55,548 nucleotides of DNA from Bacteroidales bacterium (GTDB lineage: Bacteria; Bacteroidota; Bacteroidia; Bacteroidales; UBA3824). The notes beneath the pieces are model-generated. The model had not been told where the DNA came from, ran no database searches, and saw only the letters and a list, made by a program, of their open reading frames with translations. Location: assembly GCA_017417315.1 (NCBI GenBank), contig JAFPZK010000028.1:1-55548 (forward strand), written 5' to 3'. The translations under genes and the position numbers were made by a program. This document shows, piece by piece, positions 32,881 to 41,376 of the stretch (position 1 is the stretch's first letter; each line of letters opens with the position of its first letter).

Positions 32881-34046
32881 TATTTTGTTTGTTGTTCTAA
32901 TTCTTTAACTCTGCTTTTGAGTTTTAAGAATGTGATTTTTATCAGTGCTGCAACAAAACCGATAATGCAACCTATAATAGTATATAGCAATATAGTTTTT
33001 AGTGTCGGAGATGACGGTTTATTGCTTACGGAATGACTTTCGATTAGTTTAAATTTGTCATTATCAATATCGGCTAATTGTTCGGTCAATAACGCTTTTT
33101 GAGCGGTAGACGCTTTGCTTTCGTTGATGACTGAGGTTATGATTCCACCGACGGGTTCAGTTTGGTTGAGGATAAGACCTTTGCCGTCCAAGCCGGTTTC
33201 TTTTACAAAAAACTGATTTTCTTTGCTTCCGTTCATGTGGCTGATAGCGGCTTGCGTGATAGAGTCCATGTTAGATAATTGTTTTTCAATATCGCCTAAT
33301 TGTGTTCTGAAACCGACTGACAGACTTTTGAGACGGTCATCAACGTATGCAGATGTACCGAGGTATTCTGTCAGACCTTTTTCTGCGGCATCCAAAACGG
33401 CGTTATCAGTAACGGAAAGTGTAACGTCAAAAAAAGGAAAATAAGTGTATTCTTCGATAACGGTGTCGTTTACTTGACGTTTTTTAGTTCTTGTAAAGCC
33501 TTCGTATACTTTGAATTTTATGTTTTTGATTTTTACGGCTTCTTCTTTGGGCATATTGAGTTTTATAGCCAAATATTCGGGAGCGTTAATTGCTACATTG
33601 CCGAGTTCTTTAATGCTGCCTTCGTAAAAACTATTCGTTATTATACCTGATGAATATCTGATTGTACTATCGTATACTTTTTCTGCTGAAAAATATGAGA
33701 TAACTCCTAAGACAATACCTACGACTGTAAATCCGGCAATTAGTATAAGATTTTTTGCGAAAGCGAGAAGTAGGAAATCGAAAAAGCGTTTAAAGGCTGA
33801 CGGTTTCTTTTTTCCGTCAGTGTTTTCAGCATTTTCTTTTTCTCCTTTTTTCTTCCTTAAAAATCCCGGAATAAGGCGTGAAAGGTCAAATTCGGCCTCT
33901 CTTTCTTCTTGGTCGATTTGCATTTGACGGATAGTATTGAACTGGGAATTAATCAGTTCGTACTGTTTCATCACTATTTCGTGAAAGTCTTTTTCTCTCA
34001 AATCGGATTTATTATCCTGATTGTTAATGTTTTGTTCGTTATTCAT
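32880..34046 (-). CDS. Wzz-like polysaccharide chain-length/co-polymerase protein
   Basis: 388 aa from Met8 of the longest frame (start codon 34044-34046); the upstream ATG at 34067 falls in the promoter -7 element. A cytoplasmic N-terminal part (about 1-90) with coiled-coil-like KQYELINSQFNTIRQMQ is unusually long. Transmembrane helix 1 is LILIAGFTVVGIVLGVISYF, followed by a periplasmic domain of about 230 residues. Helix 2 (ILLYTIIGCIIGFVAALI) is preceded by the Pro-containing SNKPSSPTLKT typical of the Wzz/PCP family. No kinase domain. It sets the length of the surface polysaccharide, so it fits the locus downstream on the opposite strand. Confidence 0.82.
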   Translation of the reverse strand: MNNEQNINNQDNKSDLREKDFHEIVMKQYELINSQFNTIRQMQIDQEEREAEFDLSRLIPGFLRKKKGEKENAENTDGKKKPSAFKRFFDFLLLAFAKNLILIAGFTVVGIVLGVISYFSAEKVYDSTIRYSSGIITNSFYEGSIKELGNVAINAPEYLAIKLNMPKEEAVKIKNIKFKVYEGFTRTKKRQVNDTVIEEYTYFPFFDVTLSVTDNAVLDAAEKGLTEYLGTSAYVDDRLKSLSVGFRTQLGDIEKQLSNMDSITQAAISHMNGSKENQFFVKETGLDGKGLILNQTEPVGGIITSVINESKASTAQKALLTEQLADIDNDKFKLIESHSVSNKPSSPTLKTILLYTIIGCIIGFVAALIKITFLKLKSRVKELEQQTK

Positions 34047-34064
34047 CTTGAAAAATTTTTGGGA

Positions 34065-34072
34065 CAAAGGTA
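34065..34072 (-). promoter_or_regulatory. -7 element of the wzz-like gene
   Basis: TACCTTTG on the minus strand matches TAnnTTTG and lies 18 bases before the chosen start. Confidence 0.55.
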
Positions 34073-34189
34073 ATAATTTTTCTTGGAATTTTGTATAAAA
34101 AAAACTATAAAAAATATTTTATGATTTTAACATTTTTTTAACGGGTAGTTTCAAATATAAATGTTAATTTTGCGCTTGAAATCTCGAAT

Positions 34190-34270
34190 TTTAGAAGACT
34201 CTGTGGAGCAATCTATACGGACGAAATAAATTTTGAATTTCATTTTCCTTACCAAAAAAGAAACCTCTGA
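34190..34270 (+). pseudogene. C-terminal relic of another ATPase/nuclease copy
   Basis: The frame ending at 34268-34270 reads YTDEINFEFHFPYQKRNL, almost identical to the last residues of the intact protein at 34579-36204. No body precedes it. It lies in the 506-base gap between the wzz-like gene and the intact copy; the remainder of that gap is AT-rich with no other feature that I can support except the doubtful frame at 34365. Confidence 0.72.
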
Positions 34271-34297
34271 AAAACTAACTTTTTTTGGGGGGAGGAA
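34214..34297 (+). repeat. Direct repeat, left copy, flanking the ATPase/nuclease gene
   Basis: About 84 bases nearly identical to 36148-36231, with only a handful of differences. It covers the last 18 codons of the gene family plus the first part of the downstream sequence (gaaaaactaactttttt and a G-rich run). Confidence 0.85.
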
Positions 34298-34364
34298 GGA
34301 AAGTGTAAAGTAAATTTAAAATCGTTATTTCGATCGATGCCTGTAAATTTCTGTTTGAAACATT

Positions 34365-34607
34365 TTGTATAAAAAATATTCCAAAACAATATGCCCTGCT
34401 TTGTACACTGATTTTGACGAATTGGTTTCGAAAATAATCACCCACAGACATCGTAAGATGCTTTCAAAACTTATTAATTTCAAGTTTAAAAAGCATCCGA
34501 GGTATAATTTACCAAAGGAAAGATTGGAATTTTTGAGTTTTTGGGTCAGAAAAAAAGCGGGGAAGTTGTTGAAAAACTATGGGCAGATTTCTGAAAAAAG
34601 GCAATGA
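34365..34607 (+). pseudogene. Doubtful frame or gene fragment before the ATPase/nuclease
   Basis: 80 codons opening with TTG, preceded in frame by a stop at 34356-34358. The predicted protein is very basic (THRHRKMLSKLINFKFKKHP, then FWVRKKAGKLLKNY) and overlaps the next gene by 29 bases. Composition is protein-like, so it may be the tail of a lost gene, but no family is recognised and no start is convincing. Confidence 0.25.
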
Positions 34608-36204
34608 CGGTTTTCGGGCAGTAGTAAATGGCGAATATGTTGATAAGAGTCAATTGATTGAGATTGTCAATGCAACTCTTAATACGGAACGTCAATTTAT
34701 ATGTGTCAGTCGTGCGCGTCGGTTTGGAAAATCGATAGGTGCAAAGATGCTATATGCCTATTACGATTTGTGGTCGGCATCAAGAGATTTGTTTAATGGT
34801 TTGCGTATCGTTTCTTCTTCCTCTTTTGCACGTCATTTTCAACGCTATCCTGTCATTTATCTTGATATGACAGATTTCGTAACGCGTTACCAACCAAAAG
34901 AAATTGTCTGTCATATTCAATCCGACATCATTGAAGAGGTAAAGGAGATTTTTCCGAATGTTAATTATCGAAAAAACAGCGATTTGGCTGAGGTTCTCTA
35001 TACTATTGCTTCTCAGCATATAACAGAGAAATTCATTATGATAATTGATGAATGGGATGCTATTTTGAGAGAATTTAACAATGAAACGGAAGTAATAGAT
35101 CAATATATCAACCTGCTTAGGAGATTGTTTAAATCAGTTAATGCAATGTCTACTTTTGCCGGTGTTTATATGACAGGAATTTTACCAATCAAAAAGTATA
35201 ATACACAGTCGGCTTTAAATAATTTTCAAGAATATTCGGTTGTTCAACCGGGGGCAATGGCTGAATGTTTCGGTTTTACAGCATCAGAGGTTAATGAGTT
35301 ATGTTCAAAGTATGATATGGATTTTGCTTCATTAGCCGAGTGGTATGACGGATACGAAATAGGAAATTGTAAGAAATTGTTTAATCCTACGTCTGTGATG
35401 ACAGCGATATATAACAGATATTGTGATAGTTATTGGGCAAATTCAGGAGCATACGACACCGTGTCTACATATATTCGTAGGGATTTTGACGGGCTGAAAG
35501 ATACCGTGTTGCGTTTATTAGCGGGTGATAATTGTTTTGTCGATACAGCCACTTTTCAAAACGATATTAATGTTGTTCGCAGTAAAGATGATGTACTTAC
35601 ATTGTTGATTCATTTGGGCTATTTATCGTATGACAGAGACAACAGATTGTGTAAAATTCCAAACCGTGAAGTTGCTGCGGAATTTAAAAATGCAATAGTT
35701 ACTGAATCCGGTTGGAATATTATTGCTGACACAATCAAGCAATCAGAACAATTATTGAAAGATACTATTGATGGTAATAATGATGCTGTTGCAATAGTGT
35801 TGGATACAATTCATACAGACAACACTAGTATTTTAAAATATAATGATGAAAATTCATTGGCTTGTGTCTTGACTATTGCATATTATACGGCAAAAAAAGA
35901 TTATTTGATGATACGTGAATTGCCATCGGGTAAAGGCTTTGCCGATATAGTTTTATTACCGCGGCCATCGCGTAATATGCCAGCTGTTGTTTTGGAATTA
36001 AAGTATAATCAATCAGCAGATACAGCTATAAAACAGATTCATGAAAAACGTTATGCAGGAGTGTTGAAAGATTTTGCAGGAGAGATTGTCCTCGTAGGTA
36101 TCAATTACGATGCAAAATCCAAACGGCATGAATGTGAGATAGAAAAATATACGAACGAAATAAACTTTGAATTTCATTTTCCTTACCAAAAAAGAAACCT
36201 CTGA
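34579..36204 (+). CDS. AAA-ATPase/PD-(D/E)XK nuclease-like protein between direct repeats
   Basis: 541 aa. NGEYVDKSQLIEIVNATLNT leads to the Walker A variant CVSRARRFGKSIGAKML (about 46-53). Walker B is FIMIIDEWDAIL, and the sensor region YMTGILPIKKYNTQSALNNF has the form typical of this subgroup. The C-terminal nuclease core has GKGFADIVLLPR (Asp) and AVVLELKYNQS (E-x-K, about 474), so unlike the relic at 1-495 it appears intact. Function is unproven; the family is thought to act on DNA in mobile-element or defence settings. The gene's 3' end is duplicated upstream at 34214-34297, so it sits between direct repeats at the border of the polysaccharide locus. Confidence 0.88.
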   Translation: MGRFLKKGNDGFRAVVNGEYVDKSQLIEIVNATLNTERQFICVSRARRFGKSIGAKMLYAYYDLWSASRDLFNGLRIVSSSSFARHFQRYPVIYLDMTDFVTRYQPKEIVCHIQSDIIEEVKEIFPNVNYRKNSDLAEVLYTIASQHITEKFIMIIDEWDAILREFNNETEVIDQYINLLRRLFKSVNAMSTFAGVYMTGILPIKKYNTQSALNNFQEYSVVQPGAMAECFGFTASEVNELCSKYDMDFASLAEWYDGYEIGNCKKLFNPTSVMTAIYNRYCDSYWANSGAYDTVSTYIRRDFDGLKDTVLRLLAGDNCFVDTATFQNDINVVRSKDDVLTLLIHLGYLSYDRDNRLCKIPNREVAAEFKNAIVTESGWNIIADTIKQSEQLLKDTIDGNNDAVAIVLDTIHTDNTSILKYNDENSLACVLTIAYYTAKKDYLMIRELPSGKGFADIVLLPRPSRNMPAVVLELKYNQSADTAIKQIHEKRYAGVLKDFAGEIVLVGINYDAKSKRHECEIEKYTNEINFEFHFPYQKRNL

Positions 36205-36231
36205 AAAACTAACTTTTTTAGGGGGAGGGAA
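36148..36231 (+). repeat. Direct repeat, right copy
   Basis: Right-hand partner of 34214-34297. It includes the true 3' end of the intact gene and continues past the stop into the same gaaaaactaactttttt and G-rich sequence. Confidence 0.85.
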
Positions 36232-36268
36232 AAATATAAACTTAGTGAAATAAAATAATTTTGGAAGA

Positions 36269-37006
36269 ATGATAAAAATATTAAAAAACCTTGCTTTTGT
36301 ATGTGCACTTGGTGTAGTGTTGGGTTCTTGTAGTTCAATATCTGACACAGAGTTTGAAGTTAACGGTGTAAAATTTAAAATGATAGCCGTAGAAGGAGGT
36401 TCTTTTATGATGGGTGCTACTCTTGGACAGGGCAAAGATGTATGTGAGAACGAAAAACCTGCGCATAAAGTAATTGTAGATGACTTTATGATTGGTGAGA
36501 CTGAGGTAACACAGGAATTGTGGTTTGCTGTTATGGGTAATAATCCTAGTTATTTTAAAAGTAGTGAAGAGAATCTACCGGTAGAAAATGTTTCTTGGAA
36601 TGACGTGCAGGGGTTTATCAAAAAACTCAATGAAATTACGGGACAACAATTTCGTTTACCATATGAAGTTGAGTGGGAATATGCTGCACGTGGAGGCAAG
36701 AAATCGACAGATAAGAAATATGCAGGAAGTGATGATGTCAATGAGGTGGCTTGGTATCAGGATAATGCAGGCGGAAAAACTCATGCAGTAGCTACAAAAA
36801 AGGCAAATGAATTAGGTATTTATGATATGAGTGGCAATGTGTATGAATGGTGTATGGACTTTTGTAGTGTATATGATAGCAATGTATGTAAAATGCGTAG
36901 TGGTTCATATTCAAATTCAAGTGAAATCGTTAGAGTTTCATTTCGCCATTCATTGAATGTATATAGTAGAGGAGAATATCTTGGGTTTCGTTTGGCATTA
37001 CACTAA
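36269..37006 (+). CDS. SUMF1/formylglycine-generating-enzyme-like lipoprotein
   Basis: 245 aa. Lipoprotein signal with lipobox GSC at about 20 (ALGVVLGSCSS). The rest is one SUMF1 domain: MIAVEGGSFMMGATLGQG, KPAHKVIVDDFMIGETEVTQ, PVENVSWNDVQGFIKKLNE, FRLPYEVEWEYAARGG, YDMSGNVYEWCMD, then RSGSY and GFRLALH. True formylglycine-generating enzymes need a catalytic Cys pair near the C-terminus; I do not see it, so this is probably a C-lectin-fold protein of another role. TAATTTTG at 36256 is too close to the start for a standard promoter. Confidence 0.83.
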   Translation: MIKILKNLAFVCALGVVLGSCSSISDTEFEVNGVKFKMIAVEGGSFMMGATLGQGKDVCENEKPAHKVIVDDFMIGETEVTQELWFAVMGNNPSYFKSSEENLPVENVSWNDVQGFIKKLNEITGQQFRLPYEVEWEYAARGGKKSTDKKYAGSDDVNEVAWYQDNAGGKTHAVATKKANELGIYDMSGNVYEWCMDFCSVYDSNVCKMRSGSYSNSSEIVRVSFRHSLNVYSRGEYLGFRLALH

Positions 37007-37158
37007 TAATTTCTGAATTTGATTTCAGAATTTTACGTCGTTATATACTTGCGAAATTTGAGTATAATATTGAATGTATATATATAACTACTAGTTTGTG
37101 CTGAGTAGATAATTGATATTCAATTAGATATATGAGGGTATAATTATTTATATATTTT

Positions 37159-38376
37159 ATGGAAAATAAGAAATTAGCTATATTTGGAGGAGATCCTATT
37201 AGAAAGGATAAAATTTTTTATGGTCGTCAATGTATTGAGGATGATGACATTCAGGCAGTAGATGCAGTTTTGAAGAGTCCATATATAACTTGTGGACCAA
37301 AAGTATTTGAGTTGGAGCAAAAGTTATCTCAATATGTTGGCGCGAAACACGCTGTTGTATGCAGTAATGGTACTGCTGCTCTTCATTGTGCATGTTTGGC
37401 TGCAGGAATTGGTCCTGGTGATGAAGTTATTACTACACCCCTAACATTTGCTGCTAGTGCTAATTGTATTCTTTATTGTGGAGCAAAACCTGTTTTCGCC
37501 GACATAGATCCAGTTACATATAATATTGATCCTATAAGTATCCGTACTCATATTACACCAAAAACTAAGGCCGTAGTGGCGGTGGATTTTACTGGCCAAG
37601 TTGTTAAGATTAAAGAGATTCGAGATATTTGTGATGAGTTTGATTTGGTTTTTATAGAAGATGCTGCACATTCTATTGGTACAAAATATGATGGTGAATG
37701 TGTAGGTAGTTTGGCTGATATGACTTGTTTTAGTTTTCATCCGGTGAAGACTATAACTAGCGGAGAGGGTGGAGCGATTACAACAAATGATGATGGATAT
37801 TACAATAAACTTGTTTTGGCTCATACACATGGTATAACACATGATGAGGCAATGATGGAGGAGGCTCCTCATGAAGGTATTTGGTACTATGAACAGATAG
37901 CGTTGGGTTTTAATTATCGAATGACTGATTTTCAAGCCGCTCTTTTGCTTAGTCAACTTAATAAATTGGAACGTTTCAAGAAACGTCGTCAAGAGATTGT
38001 TGAACGTTATAATGAGGCATTCAAGAATCTTGATGGTATTATAGTTCAACAGGAAATATCTGAATCTGATACTTGTCGTCATCTTTATATTATTCGTCTT
38101 GATTATAATAAACTTACGTGTACGCGAAGAGAGTTCTTTGATGCTATGAGTGCAGAGAATGTACAATGTCAGATTCATTATGTACCTGTTTATTGGTTTC
38201 CTTATTATAAACATTTAGGGTATGAATTGGGGCTTTGTCCAAAAGCAGAAGAAATATATAAAGGTATACTAAGTATTCCGCTTTATCCACTTCTTTCTGA
38301 TGGTGATGTGGAGGATGTTATTTGTGCTGTTACTAAAATTGTAACATTCTACAAAAATCCTAATATGACATTATGA
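37159..38376 (+). CDS. pseC: PseC-type UDP-4-amino-sugar aminotransferase
   Basis: 405 aa, DegT/DnrJ/EryC1 family. It transfers an amino group from glutamate to the 4-keto sugar UDP-2-acetamido-2,6-dideoxy-L-arabino-hexos-4-ulose, the second step to pseudaminic acid. Visible are SPYITCGPKVFELEQKL, AVVCSNGTAALHCACLA, FIEDAAHSIGT, the PLP-binding K197 in FHPVKTITSGEGG, and GFNYRMTDFQAALLLSQL. Codon use is more AT-rich than in the following genes. The stop overlaps the next start (ATGA). No dehydratase PseB precedes it, which is unusual for a pse operon. Confidence 0.93.
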   Translation: MENKKLAIFGGDPIRKDKIFYGRQCIEDDDIQAVDAVLKSPYITCGPKVFELEQKLSQYVGAKHAVVCSNGTAALHCACLAAGIGPGDEVITTPLTFAASANCILYCGAKPVFADIDPVTYNIDPISIRTHITPKTKAVVAVDFTGQVVKIKEIRDICDEFDLVFIEDAAHSIGTKYDGECVGSLADMTCFSFHPVKTITSGEGGAITTNDDGYYNKLVLAHTHGITHDEAMMEEAPHEGIWYYEQIALGFNYRMTDFQAALLLSQLNKLERFKKRRQEIVERYNEAFKNLDGIIVQQEISESDTCRHLYIIRLDYNKLTCTRREFFDAMSAENVQCQIHYVPVYWFPYYKHLGYELGLCPKAEEIYKGILSIPLYPLLSDGDVEDVICAVTKIVTFYKNPNMTL

Positions 38377-39206
38377 AAAATAAAATTGTTCTTGGTACAG
38401 TGCAATTTGGTCTCCAATACGGAGTAAACTCTGCCGGTCGTCCAAATCAAGAGATTGTCAAAAATATTTTGTCAGAGGCTGCAAAAGGAGGTATTTCCGC
38501 ATTGGACACTTCGAGCGCATACGGTAATTCCGAGGAAATACTTGGCGACAGTATTGCTAATCCAAATCCGTTTAAAATAGTCTCAAAATATCCCAAAGGA
38601 GAGTTGTCCGTTGTCGAATCATTTAACGGCTCGTTGAAAAGATTGAAAACAGACAAACTTTATGGTTATCTACTTCATCATTTCGAAGTATATAAGAATA
38701 ATCCTAAAGTTTGGGACGAATTTGTTGCGCTGAAAGAATCAGGAAAAACAAAAAAAATAGGTTTTTCTCTTTACACCCCTGATGAGTTAGAATTTATTCT
38801 TGAAAATAACACGCCGTTTGACTTAATTCAGATACCATTCAATCTCTTCGACAAAAAATTTTTGCCGTATATGAAGAAACTGCACGACGCCGGAGTTGAA
38901 ATTCATGTGAGGAGTACATTCTTGCAGGGATTGTTTTTTAAAGACAGAAACTCATTGCCAAAGAAACTCAAACCGATGGGAAATTATTTGATTCAGTTGG
39001 ATGAGTTTTCAATGAAATCAGGTTTGAGCATTGCTGAAATAGCCCTCAATTATAATATTCAGAATCCGTATATTGATGGCGTGCTTATAGGTGTGGATAA
39101 TGTTTCTCAGTTAAAAATGAATTTGGCGTCAGTGAAGGATATTCCGATTGACGTTGACATAGATGTTAAAGAAAAAGAATTGTTAAACCCTGTAAACTGG
39201 AATTAG
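38373..39206 (+). CDS. Aldo/keto reductase of the nonulosonate block
   Basis: 277 aa. TIM-barrel oxidoreductase with the tetrad Asp and Tyr in SALDTSSAYGNSE, Lys in IVSKYPKG, His in YLLHHFEVY. It is distinct from the enzyme at 9145. It overlaps pseC by four bases and precedes the cytidylyltransferase by one base, so it belongs to the pathway operon. Canonical pseudaminic acid synthesis needs no such reductase; it may act on a keto group in a modified sugar or on the donor of an acyl group. Substrate not predictable. Confidence 0.87.
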   Translation: MKNKIVLGTVQFGLQYGVNSAGRPNQEIVKNILSEAAKGGISALDTSSAYGNSEEILGDSIANPNPFKIVSKYPKGELSVVESFNGSLKRLKTDKLYGYLLHHFEVYKNNPKVWDEFVALKESGKTKKIGFSLYTPDELEFILENNTPFDLIQIPFNLFDKKFLPYMKKLHDAGVEIHVRSTFLQGLFFKDRNSLPKKLKPMGNYLIQLDEFSMKSGLSIAEIALNYNIQNPYIDGVLIGVDNVSQLKMNLASVKDIPIDVDIDVKEKELLNPVNWN

Positions 39207-39207
39207 C

Positions 39208-39984
39208 ATGAAAGTTTTGGCGATAACACAAGCAAGATATGGTTCTACAAGGCTGCCCGCAAAGATTCTCAAGGAGGTTAACGGACAGACCCTACTGGAA
39301 ATTCACCTAAGAAGAATACTCCAAGCCAAGAATGTTGACAAACTAAAAATTGCGACCACCGACGAGGAAGGCTCCAAGTTTATTGTTGAGGTCGCTAATA
39401 AAGTTGGCGTTGAGTATTTCAAGGGTTCAGTGGATGATGTATTGAGTCGTTTTTACGGAACTGCTGCGCCAGAAAAGCCTGATTATGTGGTTAGGCTGAC
39501 ATCAGATTGTCCGTTGATTGATCCCTCAATTATCGACAAAGTGATTGATTATGCAGTGAACCACGATTATGACTATGTAAGGACTGATGCCGCGTCTTTC
39601 CCTGACGGTCTTGATACCGAAGTAATGAAGTTTTCAGCTTTGGAAAAAGCGTATGTTGAGGCAAATATGAAGTCTGAACGCGAACATGTTACTCCATATA
39701 TTTGGAAAAACGGTACGGCGGACGGCGGCTCTATTTTTAAGTCTTACAAACTAAAAAACGAAGCGGGAGAATACAATGCCAACGACTATCGTATTACAAT
39801 TGACGAGCCTGAAGACTTCGAAGTTATCAAGAGGCTTATCGAGGCTTTGGGCATTGATAAAAGTTGGAAAGAATATATTGATTTCCTTGTGGCTCATAAA
39901 GAAATTTATGAAATCAATAGCCGATTCAGCTACAACGAGGGATACGACAAATCAATTAGAAATGACAATACAATAAAAAAATAG
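39208..39984 (+). CDS. spsF: SpsF-like cytidylyltransferase
   Basis: 258 aa, CMP-KDO synthetase/SpsF fold. KVLAITQARYGSTRLPAKIL contains the nucleotide-binding loop (R.GSTRLP.K), VVRLTSDCPLIDPSII the metal and CTP region, and RITIDEPEDFEVIKRL the closing motif. In spore-coat and several nonulosonate clusters such proteins stand where NeuA/PseF does. Here a full PseF is missing (only its tail remains at 41296-41376), so this enzyme is the best candidate for making the CMP-activated sugar. The C-terminal 20 residues are polar and probably disordered. Confidence 0.85.
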   Translation: MKVLAITQARYGSTRLPAKILKEVNGQTLLEIHLRRILQAKNVDKLKIATTDEEGSKFIVEVANKVGVEYFKGSVDDVLSRFYGTAAPEKPDYVVRLTSDCPLIDPSIIDKVIDYAVNHDYDYVRTDAASFPDGLDTEVMKFSALEKAYVEANMKSEREHVTPYIWKNGTADGGSIFKSYKLKNEAGEYNANDYRITIDEPEDFEVIKRLIEALGIDKSWKEYIDFLVAHKEIYEINSRFSYNEGYDKSIRNDNTIKK

Positions 39985-39991
39985 ATTCATA

Positions 39992-41299
39992 ATGGGTACA
40001 GGACAAGAACTCTACAAAAGAGCGAAACAAGTAATTCCTGGCGGCACATCGTTGCTGTCAAAGCGTCCGGAACAATTGTTGCCGGAAAACTGGCCTGCTT
40101 ATTACAGCAAGTCAAAGGGTTGTCGAGTTTGGGATCTTGACGGTCGTGAATATATTGACTGCGGACTGATGGGTGTGGGTACCAATACGCTTGGTTATGC
40201 ACGTGAAGAAGTTGATGAAGCGGTTATGAGGGTAGTTCGCGACGGCAATTTGACTACTTTTAATTGTCCCGAGGAAGTATATCTTGCAGAACGTCTTATA
40301 AAGATGAATCCTTGGGCAGGCGGAGTACGCTACACTCGTGGCGGCGGCGAGGCCAATTCTATGTGTGTACGCATTGCAAGAGCCTTTACAGGCAAGGACA
40401 AGGTGGCAATTTGTGGTTATCATGGATGGCATGACTGGTATGTGTCTGTGAACCTTGGCGAAAGCGATGCCCTTGCAGGTCATCTTCTGCCTGGTATTCC
40501 AACCGCAGGTGTGCCGAAGGAACTTCGTGGAACTTCAATTCCTTTCCATTACAATGATTTTGAAGAAATAGAGAACATCATTAGAAATACAGAGGATCTT
40601 GCAGCGGTCAAGATGGAAGTTTGCCGCAATTTCGGTCCTGAGAAGGGATATTTGGAACATATCCGCAATTTGTGCAATGAATATGGCGTGGTTCTCATTT
40701 TCGACGAATGTACATCAGGTTTCCGTGAGACGTTTGGAGGCCTTCATAAGAAATACGGCGTATATCCTGATATGACCATCTATTCCAAAACTATGGGAAA
40801 CGGTTATGTAATTGCTGCCGTTCTTGGTAAGAAGGAAATTATGGATGCTGCTCAGTGTTCATGGATAAGTTCAACTTTCTGGACTGACCGCATTGGACCG
40901 ACCGCAGCTCTTGCTGCTCTTGATGTGATGGAAAAGACCAAATCTTGGGAGTATATCACAGAAAAGGGAAGGCAAAACAAAGTCCGTTGGCAAGCACTTG
41001 CCGACAAATACGGCTTGAAGATTAACCAATGGGGTATTCCTGCTCTTGCTGGTTTTACCTTTGCTTCGCCTAATGCTCTTGCCTATAAGACCTACATCAC
41101 ACAAGAAATGCTTAAAAAAGGGTACATTGCAGGTAATCTGATGTACACCTGCCTTGCCCACACTGATGAGATTCTTAATGGCTACTTTGAGGCTCTTGAT
41201 CCAATCTTTGCCGACATTCGTGATTTTGAAGACGGCAAAGATGTGATGAAGTCACTTGATGGTCCTGTTTGTCAGGCTGGATTCAAGAGACTCAACTAA
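39992..41299 (+). CDS. Class III aminotransferase, glutamate-1-semialdehyde-mutase-like
   Basis: 435 aa, PLP fold type I. AKQVIPGGTSLLSKRPEQLL at the N-terminus and VRYTRGGGEANSMCVRIAR, YHGWHDWYVS, LIFDECTSGFRETFGG, then the PLP Lys in YSKTMGNGYVIAAVLG. It belongs to the HemL-like branch found in polysaccharide gene clusters, not to haem synthesis, as its neighbours show. It probably adds or moves an amino group on a sugar or a side-chain precursor. Its stop lies inside the relic of pseF, which marks a recombination junction. GC content is higher than in pseC and the later glycosyltransferase genes. Confidence 0.9.
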   Translation: MGTGQELYKRAKQVIPGGTSLLSKRPEQLLPENWPAYYSKSKGCRVWDLDGREYIDCGLMGVGTNTLGYAREEVDEAVMRVVRDGNLTTFNCPEEVYLAERLIKMNPWAGGVRYTRGGGEANSMCVRIARAFTGKDKVAICGYHGWHDWYVSVNLGESDALAGHLLPGIPTAGVPKELRGTSIPFHYNDFEEIENIIRNTEDLAAVKMEVCRNFGPEKGYLEHIRNLCNEYGVVLIFDECTSGFRETFGGLHKKYGVYPDMTIYSKTMGNGYVIAAVLGKKEIMDAAQCSWISSTFWTDRIGPTAALAALDVMEKTKSWEYITEKGRQNKVRWQALADKYGLKINQWGIPALAGFTFASPNALAYKTYITQEMLKKGYIAGNLMYTCLAHTDEILNGYFEALDPIFADIRDFEDGKDVMKSLDGPVCQAGFKRLN

Positions 41300-41376
41300 T
41301 CCAAGACATCGATACCGAGACGGATTGGAAATTGGCGGAAATGAAGTACAAATTGTTGAACGGAGCAAATGCGTAA
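41296..41376 (+). pseudogene. C-terminal relic of a classical pseF
   Basis: The frame 41296-41376 reads LIQDIDTETDWKLAEMKYKL and LNGANA, then a stop. QDIDTExDWKxAExKYK is the usual end of PseF, the CMP-pseudaminic acid synthetase. No start or body is left. Its stop overlaps the pseG start (41369), as in intact pseF-pseG pairs, so pseG's upstream neighbour was once pseF. Confidence 0.75.

Noticed and set aside
34365..34607. Treating the 80-codon frame as a real gene
   Set aside because: It needs a TTG start just after an in-frame stop and overlaps the next gene; it is kept only as a doubtful fragment.
36269..37006. Sulfatase-activating formylglycine-generating enzyme
   Set aside because: The catalytic cysteine pair is not seen, the protein is a lipoprotein, and no sulfatase is nearby.
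37441..38214. Minus-strand frame of 257 codons inside pseC
   Set aside because: Composition is unlike protein (runs of Ile, Thr and Ser from antisense AT-rich codons), and the plus-strand gene is unambiguous.
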